This document shows positions 23,121 through 36,000 of a stretch of DNA of 64,000 nt, piece after piece (the stretch's first letter is position 1; each line of letters begins with the position of its first letter). The notes under the pieces are model-generated. The model had not been told where the DNA came from. It made no database searches and was given only the letters and a program-made list of their open reading frames with translations. This DNA is from Cycas panzhihuaensis (lineage: Eukaryota > Cycadophyta). The position numbers and the translations under genes are program-made. The stretch lies in contig CM041465.1 of NCBI GenBank assembly GCA_023213395.1, positions 85,753,741-85,817,740 on the forward strand, in the 5' to 3' direction.

Positions 23121-24450
23121 AACAATTCCAAGTCCTTCAACTAGATGAGATGATTTGTTAGCCATGTGCACAACACCATGAACTTTAGAGTTAAAATCCT
23201 AAAAGAGCTCGCAATGATAAGTCATGTGTTGTGTTACTCCAGTATCCATGATCCAAGATGAAGTATTTGAGGTCGCATTATTTGCAACTCCAAGTGGTGA
23301 AGGCAAAAGTGAATAAGCATAGCCACAATGAGCCTCAATATACTTAGTGGGTCTATCAATAGCATTTGATGAAGTGGTCCCAATTCTTTGAAGGTGTGTA
23401 TGAGCAAATTACATTTTACTAAAAGTATCTTCAAAAGAGGTATTATTAATATTATATACACCATGGTGTTATTGATAACTTGGTAGTTTACTGGTAATAG
23501 TTCTGTAATTTTTGGCATAGTATGCTTTCCTATTACACCTTTGGCACATAATTATTTTATTTTCAATTTTATAAGAAGTATTGGGCTGGTTGGATTGTCT
23601 TTGATTACTGGATCTAGGTCTAGGTTGATTATTTTGGCCTTGGCCTTGAGACTATTTTTGTTGAAGTTGAGGAGCCTACTGACCAAGAGGATGTTGTCCT
23701 TGTTATGTACCTCTGCCTCTTCCATAGGAATTACTACCTCTGTGAGAGTATTGACCTTGATTTTTAGTATAACAAAGATCTTCTTCCACTTTAAAAGTAG
23801 CATTAGCTGGATTAGATATAGTGGCAAAGTTGGTATCAAAGGTCTTATCAAATTTAATGAACTTATCAGCAATGTCCTTAAAGTTTAGGGTTTTTAAAGT
23901 GCCATTAGATTAAAGACTTCCCAATAGATTTTTGTAATCTGGGATATGGAGACATGACTGAATCAAGAAAGCCTATGTAATATATTAAGTTTTGAAATCC
24001 TTATCAATGGCTTGCTTGATTAGACGAAGGAGATTGATTATCTCACTTATGTGTCCTTTCTATATTTTCAATTTGTTCATCTTTAGCACTAAGTGAATAA
24101 ATTCTAAGTCTAATTTAGTGTCAAAGTTCTTCTTAAGAACTTTCCATGTTGTATCATGTATAGCTTCATCAATGAGATTATGTAAGGAATAATCAGTGAC
24201 AAGAAGTATTCCTACATGAATTTTATCATCATCAAGTTCCCATTAGCATTTAGTTGTAACTTCAATGGGAGTAGTTAGAGCACCTCCTCTAGAAGCAGTT
24301 GAGGTAGTTGTAGCTGCAATAAATGGTGTAGGTTGCAAGTGATATATCTAAAGACCTTCATACTTTACAGCATTTCTGACATGAGTGAACCACATGTCCC
24401 AGTTTTCTTTCCCTTTTAGAATGCAGTTCATATTTTGCTTAAACTGTAAA
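23121..24450 (-). pseudogene. Gag and protease of element B
   Basis: Gag begins near QFKQNMNCILKGKENW (about 24450-24400). The initiating ATG present in A and C is lost beside a short duplication. Later signatures are SLHNLIDEAIHDTTWKVL and CLHIPDYKNLLGSLQSNGTL. The zinc knuckle near 23540 is degenerate (CQRCNRKAYYAKN, His and last Cys lost). Protease is at about 23300-23180 with IMDTGVTQHMT. Many stops, mostly TAG or TAA in place of Gln or Trp. Confidence 0.8.
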
Positions 24451-24520
24451 AGTGATGGTAATAAATGACCAATCAAATAAACAAGGGGCTATAAAAGTGA
24501 TGGTAATAAATGACCAATCA
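24447..24520. repeat. Short direct duplication at the gag start of B
   Basis: The 29-base string starting TAAAAGTGATGG and ending TGACCAATCA occurs at 24447-24475 and again at 24492-24520, period 45. It coincides with the loss of the Gag start codon. Confidence 0.9.
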
Positions 24521-26499
24521 CTATTTACAAATGGGAGATACAATAAAGTAGTGTAGCAGAAGGAAGAAGAAGTGAGAATGGTTGCTCAAAGATGAAGGGA
24601 GAAACTTAGAGAAAAGTCACCAATACTTGAGACAAATATTAACCTGACGCAATAGGAATATGAGAAGCCCTATGATAAAAATTAGCCACTAATACTTATG
24701 GTAAATATTAACCTGATGCAGCAAAAATATAAGAAGCACTATGATGAAAACTGGTCACTAACACTTATGGAAAATATTAACCTGATGCAATAGGAATATA
24801 AGAAGCACTATGATTATGATTACACTATGGATCCTTTTTACAAATAAGTAAGTGATCAATATACAAGATTGTAGGCCAATGTAGAAGCTGACATCATTAG
24901 GTGTATACAACTTGAAACTTAAATGTAGGATGTGTAATCAACCCAATAACCTCTAACTTATGTACAACATGTAGTTGAGGTTGTTGAAGGGATGCCTAGG
25001 CTTCTAGTAGAATTAAGTTGACCTTCACCTATGATACCCACAATTGTACTTAGTGATGAAATCCAAGTCACAACGGAGCCCAAGTACTGCCAATCTTCAC
25101 CCAGTGGCTATGATAGATATTGGATTGGGTATATTTTAATCTTATATTTAAAGTTTCAATTTTCCTGGTTGGTTATCAAGATAATCCCTAATTGATACAC
25201 GATGATATGGCTAACCAAACCTCATCAATATTCCGATTTAGTCCAATCCCAACTTCAAAGCCACACCTCCTTTATGACACAAAATTCTGCCAACCAAGAT
25301 ATCTCAACCTTAGAGAGCATGTGAATAGGTATAAGATGGCAGAAAATAACGCATGTGATGCATTCCTTTTAGGGAGAGTGAAAAGATTATCAAATTTACC
25401 TCAAACGTACATGTAACTGAAAATAGAATACTTGATTGGAATGCTTTTAGAGTTCTTTCTTGGAGTGTCTTTAGAGTACTTGCTTAAAGTGATTTTGGAG
25501 TGCTAAAATGTAATGCTAATAAGTGAGTGAGGATATTAGATATTGCTCCAATCCAAGTGTTTTTTTAGTCACTTTTATAATAGGCTTTTAAGCCTTATAA
25601 AAAGAAGGAAGAAAATTTCTTCACTTTTATTTTGGTTAATATAAAAAAAAGTAGTCTTCACTAAATCAACAATAATTTTCTCCTACAATAATGAAATTAA
25701 GTCTCAGTTTTTATGATGCAAACTAGACTCAGAGCTTCATCTTCAAGAAGTGGAATCATATCCAAATGAGTTCTAAAAAAAATTTGGCAGTCTCGCAAAG
25801 TTAGGATAATATATTTTTCTAGAATTCTTACTAAAAATAATTATTGTTCACTAAAATAGCAGTGACTTTTTCATACAACATTAAAATTGGGTGCCAGTTT
25901 TTGTGCTAGAAAGTAGACTCAAAGTCCCATCTTTAACAATTATGATCAAGTTAATTAAAGCTCTATAGAAGAGTTTGCAGATATGTAAAGTTTAATAAGT
26001 AAATTTTATTTTTACAAAAATTTTAGCTTGCTAATATCTCATTAACACATGATACCATATGAAATTTCCATCATTTTTTTATTACCAAGATCCCAATATG
26101 GACAAGGTGAGAGAATACAATGATGAATATTTTAAATAACTCTAAATTCTTTTAAAAAATTAGGTAGAACCTCCTCTTACAATCATTTTTCTAAAAGTTA
26201 GAAAATTTTCAATAGCATTTCCTATTATTAAATGGATAAAAAGAGGGGAAAGAAAAGAAGAATAAGATAGCATAAATAGCCACCAAAGGATTGGAATCCT
26301 TGAGTCTTACAACTCATTATGTTATGCTTCCAAACCTACAAAAGAGAAAGGGAAAGCAAATAATATTAAATATACTATGATAAAAAACTTGAAAATATTT
26401 CTAAATCTACTTTCACAATCTCTTTCACCAAATGGATTGTGGGGGATAAAGAAGTGATGGCTCCATTGCAAGTGTAAGTGAGGAATATGGAGGAAGCAA
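24451..26499 (-). other. Leader of element B
   Basis: About 2 kb without coding potential. The block at about 24930-25290 aligns by eye with the leaders of A and C, but more weakly than those two match each other. Two repeat clusters lie next to gag (24447-24520 and 24615-24818). The part near the primer site is AT-rich. Confidence 0.6.
24615..24818. repeat. 69-bp tandem repeat, three copies, in the leader of B
   Basis: Units begin at 24615, 24684 and 24753. Each contains CACTAATACTTATGG-type sequence, AATATTAACCTGATGCA and AAGAAGCACTATGAT. Related motifs (CACAAGTATTAGTGG, CACAAGTGTTAGTAA) occur in opposite strand sense in the leader of C near 31990-32075, so the unit is ancestral to the family. 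Confidence 0.9.
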
Positions 26500-26511
26500 G
26501 ATCTGATACTA
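26500..26511 (-). promoter_or_regulatory. Primer-binding site of element B, degenerate
   Basis: The minus strand reads TAGTATCAGATC, two changes from the methionine-tRNA complement, two bases from the LTR. Confidence 0.7.
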
Positions 26512-26513
26512 CA

Positions 26514-26811
26514 TGAAAATATTGGATCTATCCTTCATTTCCATGCATTAAATACAAAGACAAACATAGGAGCAAGAGACATTTGAGAGAAAGATAGAAG
26601 CTCTCACAAAATGGGGAGGTAAGAATGAGTCTTCTCCATTGAGATTTTACTTTTATATTGAGATAGGGAGCATTAGAGTTAGGTAAAATAAAATTACACG
26701 TAATGCATATAAAAGTGTATTTCACTTAAATGATCTAATTTAAAGTTTACTTAAGACCCCTTTTAGAAATAATCAACTAATATAATGACCTTGTGACATT
26801 AACCCTTTTCA
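26514..26811 (-). repeat. 5' LTR of element B
   Basis: 298 bp, TGAAAA...CTTTTCA, direct repeat of the 3' LTR with scattered substitutions and no obvious length change. The equal length supports the boundaries. Confidence 0.92.
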
Positions 26812-28170
26812 GTATGTGATAGCCAAGTGACTAAGGGCTCCAGTTCAAAAGGGCTTAAGACCCCTTCTTTAGTTTTTTAACCATAAGTGACATGCTTCAT
26901 TATTTTGTTAATATCTCCCTAATTAGGAGTTCATTTTTCAAACAGTTGGATCCATTGGAAAACTAACTCAATGATCTATGTACTAAAGTTAGTTTTATAC
27001 TGATTTGAATCTATTTTGTAGGTGTTTTAGGATATTAAAATTAGTCTTTATATTTGATCCTAGTTTAAGCTTCTTTCATCATTTTTTAAAGAAATTTATT
27101 AACATTATTAAAAGATATTTATGTTATATTGATATACTAACCTATTCTAGCATATTTCATTTCAAAATTTAGAGCTTATGTATGATTTTTTAATAGAATA
27201 TTGTGTAGGTTTATCCTTGAAGAAGAAGACAAATATTTAGATAACATCTTGAAATAAAGAGCTTTATAACTCTTAATTTACCTCATTTTAGACCTTCTAT
27301 TTCATTTATAGCTCATTCTATTTCATTTTAAGTCTCATATTAAGCTCATTTTAGTTCATTTGAAGGTCATTTTATTTTTTTAAAACTCATTCAAAGCTCA
27401 TTTTATTACACTTCAAAACTTATATAAAATTCATTTTATTGCATTTCAAAGCTCATTGAAAAACTCATTTTATTTTCATATTCATTTCATGTCATTTTAG
27501 AGCTTATTTATTTCATTTAAAAGCTCATTTTATCTCATATTTATTTCATTTAAAGGCTTATTTCATTTTATTCTTGTTATATTTTTTAAGTTACTTTTAT
27601 TTGTTATTAAAAAGAACCTTTATTTATTAACAAAACCATATCTAAAATCAATTCTCATATTAAAGAGATAAATTCTTGAATGAACAACCTTTTTTCAAAC
27701 TTTACAAGGGAAGTAGTTAGAACCCCTGAAGTTACCACCGTACACACATCTTTAGTGGACTCTAAGTTGTTGAGGAAGCCATTAACTATTAGGTGCATAC
27801 AGTGGCGGGGTAAGGTGTAGTACCCTATTTTTTTGGAGTTTGGAGACTATGCTAGACCTAGGGAGGTGAGTGCCTTGGTTTGAAAAGCTTTTACTACTAG
27901 ATTTGTTACTAGATATAAGTTTGATGCAGGTGGATCAACATATTAAAGGAGTCTTGTACATTCTTAGTAACCTGCGTACTTAAGTATATAGAGACTAGTA
28001 CTCATGTACTAGTATATTAGGTCTTTGATTTCCCACTTATGGGTAGGTGCCACTAGATACGATAGTAATCAAAAACTTCCCCTAGAGACCTAAAAACTTA
28101 GATATTAGCAACCTTTTAGGTAATAAGACATAACATTTTTAAAACTATCCTTGTGGAAACATTTGAAGAG
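26812..28170 (+). other. Leader of element E, second part
   Basis: Non-coding DNA that was next to 12850 before B inserted. It contains the TTCATTTTA minisatellite listed separately and a less AT-rich stretch at 27720-27900 with no recognised content. Gag of E starts just after it. Confidence 0.4.
27280..27580. repeat. Degenerate AGCTCATTTTATTTCATTT minisatellite
   Basis: About 300 bp in which AAAGCTCATTTTA and TTTCATTT motifs recur at roughly 20-base spacing with much variation. The array is not seen at the comparable place of element D. Confidence 0.8.
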
Positions 28171-29759
28171 ACTTAACTTTGAAATATAATGGTTATAAAA
28201 TTTGGTAATATGATCATCCCTAAGTTTGATAGATTAAATTTCTTGAATTAGAGTAAGAGGATAAGACCCATCTTTATAACTAAAGATATGTGGGATATTG
28301 TAAAGATAGGATATACAGACATTGGCCAGAATACCACTACAGTGGAACTACAAGCTTACAAAGAATGTGTGAAGAAGGATAATAAAGTATTAGTATTAAT
28401 TTTTTATACCTTATAAGATTATATTTTCCCAAGAGTTAGTGAGACATCAAAATCCAAAGAAGTATGGGATACATTACAACTTATCTATAAAGAAATAATC
28501 TCATCAAAACTCTAAATATTAATGAGTAAATTTAAAAATTAAAGGATGTTACCCAAGGAGACCATCAATGAGTTTATAACAAAAGTTCAAGATCTTGTGA
28601 ACCAAATTAGATCTCTTGGAGAATCACTTATTGAATAAAGTATTGCAAAATAAATATTTAGGTGTGTTGGTGAAATTAAAAGGTTTGAGATGGTAGCCAT
28701 AAGTATAGAGGTATTTAAGGACATAAGAATCTTGAAGATAGAATAATTGAGTGTTATGTTTATGGTTGTTAAAGAAAAGAAGGGCACCAATCAATCCTTA
28801 GAACATGCCTTTGCAACAAAGGCTAGAATCAAATCTAATGCCCAAGTTGAAAGCTCAAGGACAAGGAATCAATCCCTGAGGAGAAGAGATAGGAATCCAA
28901 GATAAGATACATACCAAGAGCAACATCCTAAATACCAAGCTCCTCATCAAAGACATCAAGGATCTAATCAAAGATACCCAAGTCTATATAGATACCAAAG
29001 CTAATAAAGATATCAAGAAGCTAACTAATATTATCATAATTACCAAGGCCAAAGCAATTTTTAAAGGCCCAATCCAAATTATCTAATTCATAGACAAGGT
29101 AACACTCAAGGCCCATATTTAGAAAAGGAAATGATACCTTCTACTAATAGAGGAACCCTTAAAAGAAGGAGCCTAAGTCAAAGAGGAAGGGATACTATCC
29201 ATTGCATATATTATCACAAGGTTAGCTACACTGAAGATATATGTTTTGCCAAAAATGACCCTCCAATAAGAGGAAGTATTAATAGGATCATTAAAAATAG
29301 AGAAAATGATTGCCTATTTTTATCAAGCTTTATTACCCATTAAGAAGAAGATTGTTGGTATATAGAGGTTTAGATGCTCCACATATATGACACATAAGGA
29401 AAAGATATTCTAAACTATTGATAGGTCTAAGAAAGGCATAATCATATTTGGTGATGATACATCTCATGAATCTAATAGAAAGGGTAAAGTCATCATCATA
29501 ATAGATTCAAGAGAAAACATATATCTTGATGATGTTCTCTATATTCCAGTTCTCAAGAAGAACCTTCTATCTATGGGATAGATGATGGAATAGGACCATA
29601 AGGTTGTGTTTGACAATGGTAAATGTATCATCAAGGACAAAAAGAAAAACAAAGTTGTTGTTGCCAAAGGAAAGATAACTAGTAATAGACTTTTTAAGTT
29701 AGTCATAATCCCTTTGGATAATTATATATTGAAGACAACAACCAAGATAGATAGTGACA
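28171..29759 (+). pseudogene. Gag and protease of copia element E, truncated by C
   Basis: Plus-strand Gag of the D family. It has PKFDRLNFLN, then TKDMWDIVKIGYTD, SKSKEVWDTLQLIYKEIISS, KETINEFITKVQDLVNQIRS and CVGEIKRFEMVAISIEVFKD. A Gln/Tyr/Arg-rich region follows, then a degenerate knuckle (CIYYHKVSYTEDICF, 29131-29343). The protease site is degraded (DCWYIEV then a stop). The reading stops at 29759, where the 5' LTR of C begins, and the rest of E is not found beyond C. Many TAG/TAA stops. Confidence 0.78.
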
Positions 29760-30129
29760 TGTTGTAATGATGTAAATGTCACATGCTCATTTCATAAAGT
29801 TAGAATTAAATAAAGTTACTTTTATGCTTGTAACTTTAGGATAAGGTGACTATGCTTAAGTCACTTAAGTAAAATGACATAAAGTTCATTTCACTGTAAT
29901 TTTATATAATCTCATATGAATGTCATTGAGAGGGAAAACTCAAACTCTAAACCCTAATAAACATTCTTATTATATAGGCTGAAATTACATGGAGAGTGAT
30001 CATTCTACACTTCTTCTCTTTAAGCTCAAGCTATTAGCATTTTCTCTTATTAAGTACATTATACTTATCTCCACTATATACCATTGTGTAGTGTTAGTGT
30101 ACTAGATCCCTAGATCCATTCCCTTAATA
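29760..30129 (+). repeat. 5' LTR of element C
   Basis: Direct repeat of 37152-37518, sharing for example TTTATGCTTGTAAC-type sequence, TTCATTTCACTGTAATTT and AAGCTCAAGCTATTAGCATT. The 5' end (TGTTGTAATGATG) is altered relative to the 3' copy (TGTGACAATATT). The TATATAGG-like stretch near 29976 may be the TATA element. Confidence 0.9.
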
Positions 30130-30131
30130 AG

Positions 30132-30144
30132 TGGTATCAGAGCC
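30132..30144 (+). promoter_or_regulatory. Primer-binding site of element C
   Basis: TGGTATCAGAGCC, perfect complement of initiator methionine tRNA, two bases after the LTR end. Confidence 0.92.
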
Positions 30145-32146
30145 ATTGGAAGGATTCTAGTGCCACACTCACTTACAAGGAGATTGCAAGTTATTTTCTC
30201 CTCTTCTTCACCATTCATATGAAGTGAAGAGTTGAGATAATTTTAAAATATATTTTTAAATCTCTTTTTAGTAGATTTTTAGTACAAATTTGTATGCTCT
30301 TGTATTATTTATTTTTTAAATTAGAAGAAGAAGTGTGGCTGTCTAAAGTAGCCCATTTATAGGCCTAAAAGAGCACAAGAGCTAGTCATCTTATAACAGT
30401 TTTTTAAATTCTTTTTGAGCCCCAAATATGATATTTGTTTGTATATTTTTTACTCATTTTTTTAGTAAAAGATAGATTTATAGCTTACAAAAGAAGAAAC
30501 CAATGATTTTCACTGATCAGAAGAAGGTTTTAATGTCTGAAGTCAAATCATATGGATGTTATATGGATTGTATGGAATTTTGTATAGTTATATGGTCAAA
30601 AAATTAAAGTATTCATAATCACATAAAATTTCACCAATAGGTGTGTTTTATCCTCCTGAGCACTTTTGTCTTCTGGAGCGAGAGAAAATTCAACCTAAAA
30701 GTGGGCCAAAATAGTTATTTTTAAATATTACATCTTCGGAATCCTCCCAGCATCATGATTCTATCGAGTCATCTATCCAACAATTTCGTGGTGTATTTTG
30801 CATGTTATAAGCAAAGAATCAAAATTTTGGTCATAAGCCCTCATACACTTCATGCTTAAAAAGGGATTTTTTATGTGCTTTTGTATTTGTGCCCTATTTT
30901 TGCTGTGACTTGCCTTCACTAAGGGGGTACTAGTTTATTTTGTCAAAGTTTCTCCTTATTCTCTAAAAAAAAAGATATATATATATATTACATATAAAAG
31001 GGTTTTTTCTTTTGATATATATAGTCTTTTTAAATTTTAGAGGCTTATTTTGGCCCTTTTGTAAAACAAACAAGGCACTTAAATCTTTTATACTAGTTAA
31101 TCATCTAGATCAAAGCAATATTCGATGATTTGGCTCATTATATGTGTATGATTTTAATGATCACATATATTTAGAGACCTCATTAAGTGCCATTTGGGTA
31201 CATAGAGTGCCACCTAGGCACTAGGTGGATACGTCATCACTATACTTGTACATAGCAACATCACTTAAGTGGAGCATTTACATTTAATTTTTAACTATTT
31301 TTATATATCATTTAAGAACAAGGGCACTTTCCTTAAAATCAACTCATCCTGATAACTTTATACCACCAACTCTTGACTTGTGCGCATACTCGCCTTGGTT
31401 GAAATAGAACAAGGTTGGTTGAAGTCTGGGCCCTAAGGGAGGTGTGAGTTTTATATTGGGTCTAGTCATAACTGGTGTAATGGTGGAGAGATAGGTTAGC
31501 CATACCTACATCCTCCAAGCATGGATTATCTTGACAAACATATGGGAAAACTAAAAACCCTTAATCAAGATAATTAATTTAGCTATGCCAATATCTATCA
31601 TAGCTATGGAACATGCACGTACTTTTCTTCAGACAGTATATCACTACTCATTGGTGAATGGAATGAGGACCGGTAGTACCTAGGCTCTACATTATCTTAT
31701 ATTTTATCACCAAGGAATGGTGTAGGTATTACAGGTGAAGGCCACTAATTACGTATATCAGAAGCCCTCCTAGGCATCGACACCTCACCTACTTTGGACA
31801 TAAGTTAGAGGTTTGGGTTTATTACACATCCTACATCACTTTGGTTATTAGTTGTATGCACCCCCATGCTAGTTTCTATATAGGCCTTCTCACTTATCTT
31901 GATTAGATCACTTATACCACATACTTATTTGTGATCTCTTTACTTCCACATCTTATATTATATTACTTCATCATTCCCTAATGTGTTAGGAAGATTCACC
32001 ACAAGTATTAGTGGCTTTACATCATTATTATTCCCTACTGTATCAGGTAGACCTATCACAAGTGTTAGTAACTCCACCTTCTTCTACTTAGTGCATTTTC
32101 ATACACATTTATATATATCACTCTTATTCATCTTTTCACACAATCA
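30145..32146 (+). other. Leader of element C
   Basis: About 2 kb, non-coding. The segment at about 31370-31830 matches the leader of A closely, including GCCCTAAGGGAGGTGTGAGTTT and TTTTATCACCAAG. The inverted repeat at 31393-31414 corresponds to that at 3496-3517 in A but is less perfect. A short TA run lies near 30969-30985. Confidence 0.65.
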
Positions 32147-33060
32147 TGTCGACCAACTTCAAGTAGAATATGAACTGTATACTAAAAGAAAAGGAGAATT
32201 GGGATCTATAGTTCACAAGAGTCAATAATGTAGCCAAGTATGAGGGACTCTGGTTAGACTGCTTAGAGTTAACCCTGATAGTACTTACTACTAACACCAC
32301 ACCATAGAGCAGTGGCACACCTCTAGCTCCTACACCTAATAATCCATAACAATAACAATGGATCATTGAAGACTAGAAGATCAGAGTAGGGATCTTGCTT
32401 ATTATAGATTACTCCTTACCCAAATTGATTGATGACATGTAGCATGACACTACCTTTAAGGTCCTCGAAGTCCTCAAAAGGAACTTCAATACTTGATCAG
32501 ATTTGGAGTTTGTTCATATGGTATTAAAGATGAATAAAATGCAAATGCAGAAAGAGTAAGCACATGAAATCATCAATGCTCTACACCCTATTAAACAGGC
32601 CATTTACAGGGATTTTAAGACATAATGCATAATTTGGGCCTTTGTAATTCAGTCAAGTCTGCACATCCCTGATTATAAAAACCTGCTAGAAAATCTTCAT
32701 TCATCTAGCACAATGAAGACCCTTAACTTCAAAGTGTTAGCTAAGAAGTTTATTGAATATGATAATACTTTTACTACCAGCTTCCCACTTTCAAATCAAG
32801 TATCAACCTTTAAAGCTGACATGGATGAGGAAGTATACTACACTAAATATTAAGGTTAATCTTCACGCAAAGGAAGAAGAGGTTATAGAAGAGGCAAGGG
32901 AAAGCAACATGGACAACAACATAGGTAATAACAAGGTTAACAACAAAACAACAATCAAAAGACCACCAATCAAAGATAGTTAAATAATAATACTCCCCCA
33001 TGTTAAAGGTGTAATAGGAAAGGACACCTTATAAAAGATTACCATATTTACTACAATAGA
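32147..33060 (+). pseudogene. Gag of element C
   Basis: ATG at 32147 gives MSTNFK then a TAG, at the same codon where A has TAA and B has CAA. Signatures are ENWDL, DTTFKVLEVLKRNFNT, HEIINALHPIKQAI, SLHIPDYKNLLENLHSSSTM and a knuckle near 33001-33050 (RCNRKGHLIKDYH; first and last Cys affected). Multiple stops. Confidence 0.82.
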
Positions 33061-36000
33061 TTACCTCCTTATCAACAACAATAACATCAATCCCACAATG
33101 TTAATGAGAGTCATGATAACTTATTTGCAGGAGTAAATCTCATTGAAGCATGTATTCAACAAAGTAGGAAAACATCCACCTCATTTGTTGCTTTTAGACC
33201 TATGAGGTACATCGAGGTATACTATGGTACAACTATTTATGAACTTGATTTATCACCACCTCAGCCTCTTAAATAGGTAAATGTTGCATCAACATCATCA
33301 TCACATTAGGTTGTGGATACAGAAGCTACGCAACACATGACCTGTCACTATGACTTCTTCTAAGATTTTGATTCAGAAGTCACCAGAGTAGTACACATGG
33401 CCGATAAGTCAATACAGCATGTTTAAGGCATGGGCTCCACATACTTGAAGCTCCTAAGCCTACCCGATTTTACTTTAAAAGATGTCTTATATATTCCCCA
33501 TCTCAAGTAAAACATTATGTTGCTATCCACACTTGTCTCCCATGAATTCGACCTAGGTGTCACAGCTAATGATCAAGTTCTTAGTGTTATTCACCCACCT
33601 TCATGTTTTGTAGTGATGATTGGGAAACTTAAAGGTAAGTTATTTAGACTAGTTGGAACCATGTCGTCTTCTTCTATATACTAAGTTGCTGCCCCCATCT
33701 GTGTTGAAGAAGAACTTGCATACAATATCACCTTAACTCATTCCAATATGTCCCTAAAAGCTCTCTGGCATGCTAAAATGGGCCCATTAAACTTGATCAA
33801 CTTAAGAAAATCTCTCATTCCACTCTAGGTCTGCCCAAATTATCCTCTAAGTTGCTCAAATGTGAAGCTTACATTATTGCCAAATCCTATGAATAGCCAT
33901 TTCCACAGAGTCAATGGAAAGTCAATTAGCCTCTTGAATTAGTACACTCAGACATCTATGGGCTTATGCCTATCCCTCCTCTTATAGGGAAGAGGTACTA
34001 TATTATATTTATTGATGACTTTACTTGAAAGATATGGGTGACCTTTCTCAAATAAAAAGATGAAGCATTCATAGTATTCAAGGTATTCAAGAGTCTCACA
34101 AAGAAGGAATCTAGATATCAGCTAAAGTGTCTTAAGACTCATAATGGTGGAAAATATACTTCAAATAAATTTGAAGACTTCTTGTATCACTAGGGGATCA
34201 AGCATCAAATAACTATTATAGGTACCTCTCAACAGAATGGCATTGCTGAAAGGGCTAATAGAACCATAATGAATTTAGTGCAGGCTATGCTCATATTTAA
34301 GAATGTACTTGTATATCTTTGGGCTGAAGCTATTTATACTATAGTCTACTATATGAGAAGCTTAGCCTGTCTCTAAATGAATGATGGAATAGATAGATCC
34401 CTACCATCCATCACTTCAAAATTTTTGGCTCTACTTATTATACTCATATTCTTAATGAGCACAAAAATAAGCTCCAAGCATGAGCTTTAAAGGGTATCTT
34501 TGTTGGGTATCCCATGAATAAGAAATGGTATAAGGTCTTCATTCCAACATTAAAGAAGATCATTATCACTAGGGATGTAGTGTTTTTAGAGAAAGAGGAT
34601 CAACTACTTTAGCTCTATTCTAAAGCACCATCTCATACATACAACGATGTCTAGGAATATGATGTATATATTCCAACATTTGAGGGGGGAGACAGTAAAG
34701 AAATACTCAGAATTTTAGAATCTGATAATAGAGCCCTAGAGGACACTATCCTTGACTTAGATCCTATGTCAATGTATGCCAATCCAATTCCATCTTGGGA
34801 GAATAGCTAGGAATCACCACATCAAGTATCAGAAGGAAAAGGAGCTACAAAAGAACCACCTTCACCACCTTTAGTTGCAAGGCCATCTTCTCCAGCAATG
34901 TCATCAACCTCCATACCATACATCTCCCATGATTCTCTTCATAATTAAAATGAAGACTTGGATGTTGTGGAAATAAGAACCTCATTCCTAACCAAAGGTT
35001 TTTAAGAATCCTACTAATTGCACAAAGACTTGAGATCTGATGAGGTAGGTAAAATTAGCACTTGAAGTGGTGCCTACAGAGTAAGGGATCAAACATCAAT
35101 TCCCACAAAGCTTGAACTAGCTAAATTGCACCTTACTTCAAATGACAAGCCTCTATCATACCAAGAAGCTATAAAACATACAGTTTAGAGAAATACTATG
35201 AATAAGGAATACCAATCCTTGATCAAGAATCGTACATGGGAGCTTGTTGATCTATCTTTGGGAAGGAAGGTAGTTAGAAACAAATGGGTATTTAAAAATA
35301 AATACAAATCAGATGGCACCCTTAAAAAATACAAGGCAAGGTTGGTCACAAAAGGATTCACCTAAAGGGAAGGCATCAACTACATAGAGGTCTTTCCACC
35401 AACTACCAAATGGCCCATAATCAGAGCACTTATGGCCCTAGCTACTCAATAGGATTGGAAAATCCACCAACTTAATGTAAAAACTACTTTTTCTCAATGG
35501 AGACTTGGAAGAAGAAATCTACATGATACATCCTAAAGGCTTTGAGATAGCAGGATAGGAGCAGAAAGCGTGCAAACTAAAAAAGTCACTATATGGCCTA
35601 AAACAATCCCCTCACACTTGGTTCACCAAGTTGTCTAATGAAATGAGGTAACTTGGTTATAAGGTATATGACTATCAAGACATTGATACAACTTTGTTCA
35701 TTAAGAGAGAAAAAGGCAAAGTCACATATCTCCTAATCTTTGTGGACAATATGCTGATAACCAGAAATAGTCAGTAGGATATCAACAAATTAAAGATAGA
35801 CTTATCAAAATCCTTTAAACTATTTGACCTCGAAGTAATGAGATATTACTTGGGAATTGAGGTAACACAATGCAATGAAAAAATATTTCTCTCTTAATAA
35901 AAATACATCAATAATCTTCTAATCAAGTTATGATTAGAAGATATCAGAATAGTGTCTATATTAATGGAGTACAATGTCAAACTTTTTGATGAAGACACTC

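Larger units (their letters stand above)
12851..26811 (-). mobile_element. Ty1/copia retrotransposon B with a nested LINE
   Basis: Complete minus-strand copia element with two 298-bp LTRs, a weakened primer site, a polypurine tract, and decayed Gag, protease, integrase, RT and RNase H. Flanks are ATATG on the left and GTATG on the right, a plausible 5-bp target duplication with one mismatch. The RT-RNase H gene is split by an L1 LINE at 14070-20427. Without the LINE the element is about 7.6 kb. It inserted into the leader of element E. Confidence 0.9.
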
